A program made the position numbers and the translations under genes. This document shows, piece by piece, positions 5,991-5,991 of a stretch of 5,991 nt of DNA. Below the pieces are notes generated by a model, which was not told the origin of the DNA, made no database searches, and saw nothing but the letters and a program-made list of their open reading frames with translations. Every line of letters starts with the position of its first letter. Position 1 is the first letter of the stretch. This DNA is from Acidimicrobiia bacterium. Its GTDB lineage: Bacteria; Actinomycetota; Acidimicrobiia; IMCC26256; JACDBD01. Location: the NCBI GenBank assembly GCA_031177445.1, contig JAPSGP010000202.1:1-5991 (forward strand), written 5' to 3'.

Positions 5991-5991
5991 G

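Overview
This is high-GC bacterial DNA with strong G/C bias at third codon positions. The gene order dxr - rseP/rip1 - ispG, the actinobacterial style of the site-2 protease, and a MurT/GatD pair all point to Actinomycetota. An Acidimicrobiia-like lineage is a reasonable guess from the protease N-terminus, but the sequence does not prove it. The window is almost fully coding: six genes (two cut by the window edges) and no intergenic stretch longer than about 46 bases.

Left half, plus strand (2-2946): the 3' end of dxr (IspC, MEP isoprenoid pathway), then a membrane-embedded M50 site-2 protease (RseP/Rip1 type) 13 bases downstream, then ispG (GcpE, the 4Fe-4S enzyme of the penultimate MEP step). 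The ispG ATG has no Shine-Dalgarno sequence. A TACCCT -10-like hexamer ends 7 bases before it, which suggests ispG also has its own leaderless promoter.

Right half, minus strand (5990-2947, read right to left): a tightly overlapping operon. It runs from the C-terminal part of a class I SAM methyltransferase-like protein, through murT and gatD (the lipid II isoglutaminyl synthase that amidates D-Glu of the peptidoglycan stem peptide), to a second, complete class I SAM methyltransferase. Junctions are ATGA overlaps at methyltransferase/murT and gatD/methyltransferase, and a 17-base overlap at murT/gatD, so translational coupling is likely throughout.

The two operons meet tail to tail with no bases between stop codons (ispG TAG ends at 2946; the methyltransferase stop begins at 2947). 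Functionally, the left operon makes isoprenoid precursors, needed among other things for the undecaprenyl carrier, and cleaves membrane proteins. The right operon modifies lipid II built on that carrier. I see no mobile element, CRISPR, RNA gene, phage or defence gene. The families are all known. The most notable points are the methyltransferase-flanked murT-gatD operon, the predicted leaderless ispG start and the gapless convergent junction; nothing here amounts to a clearly undescribed system.
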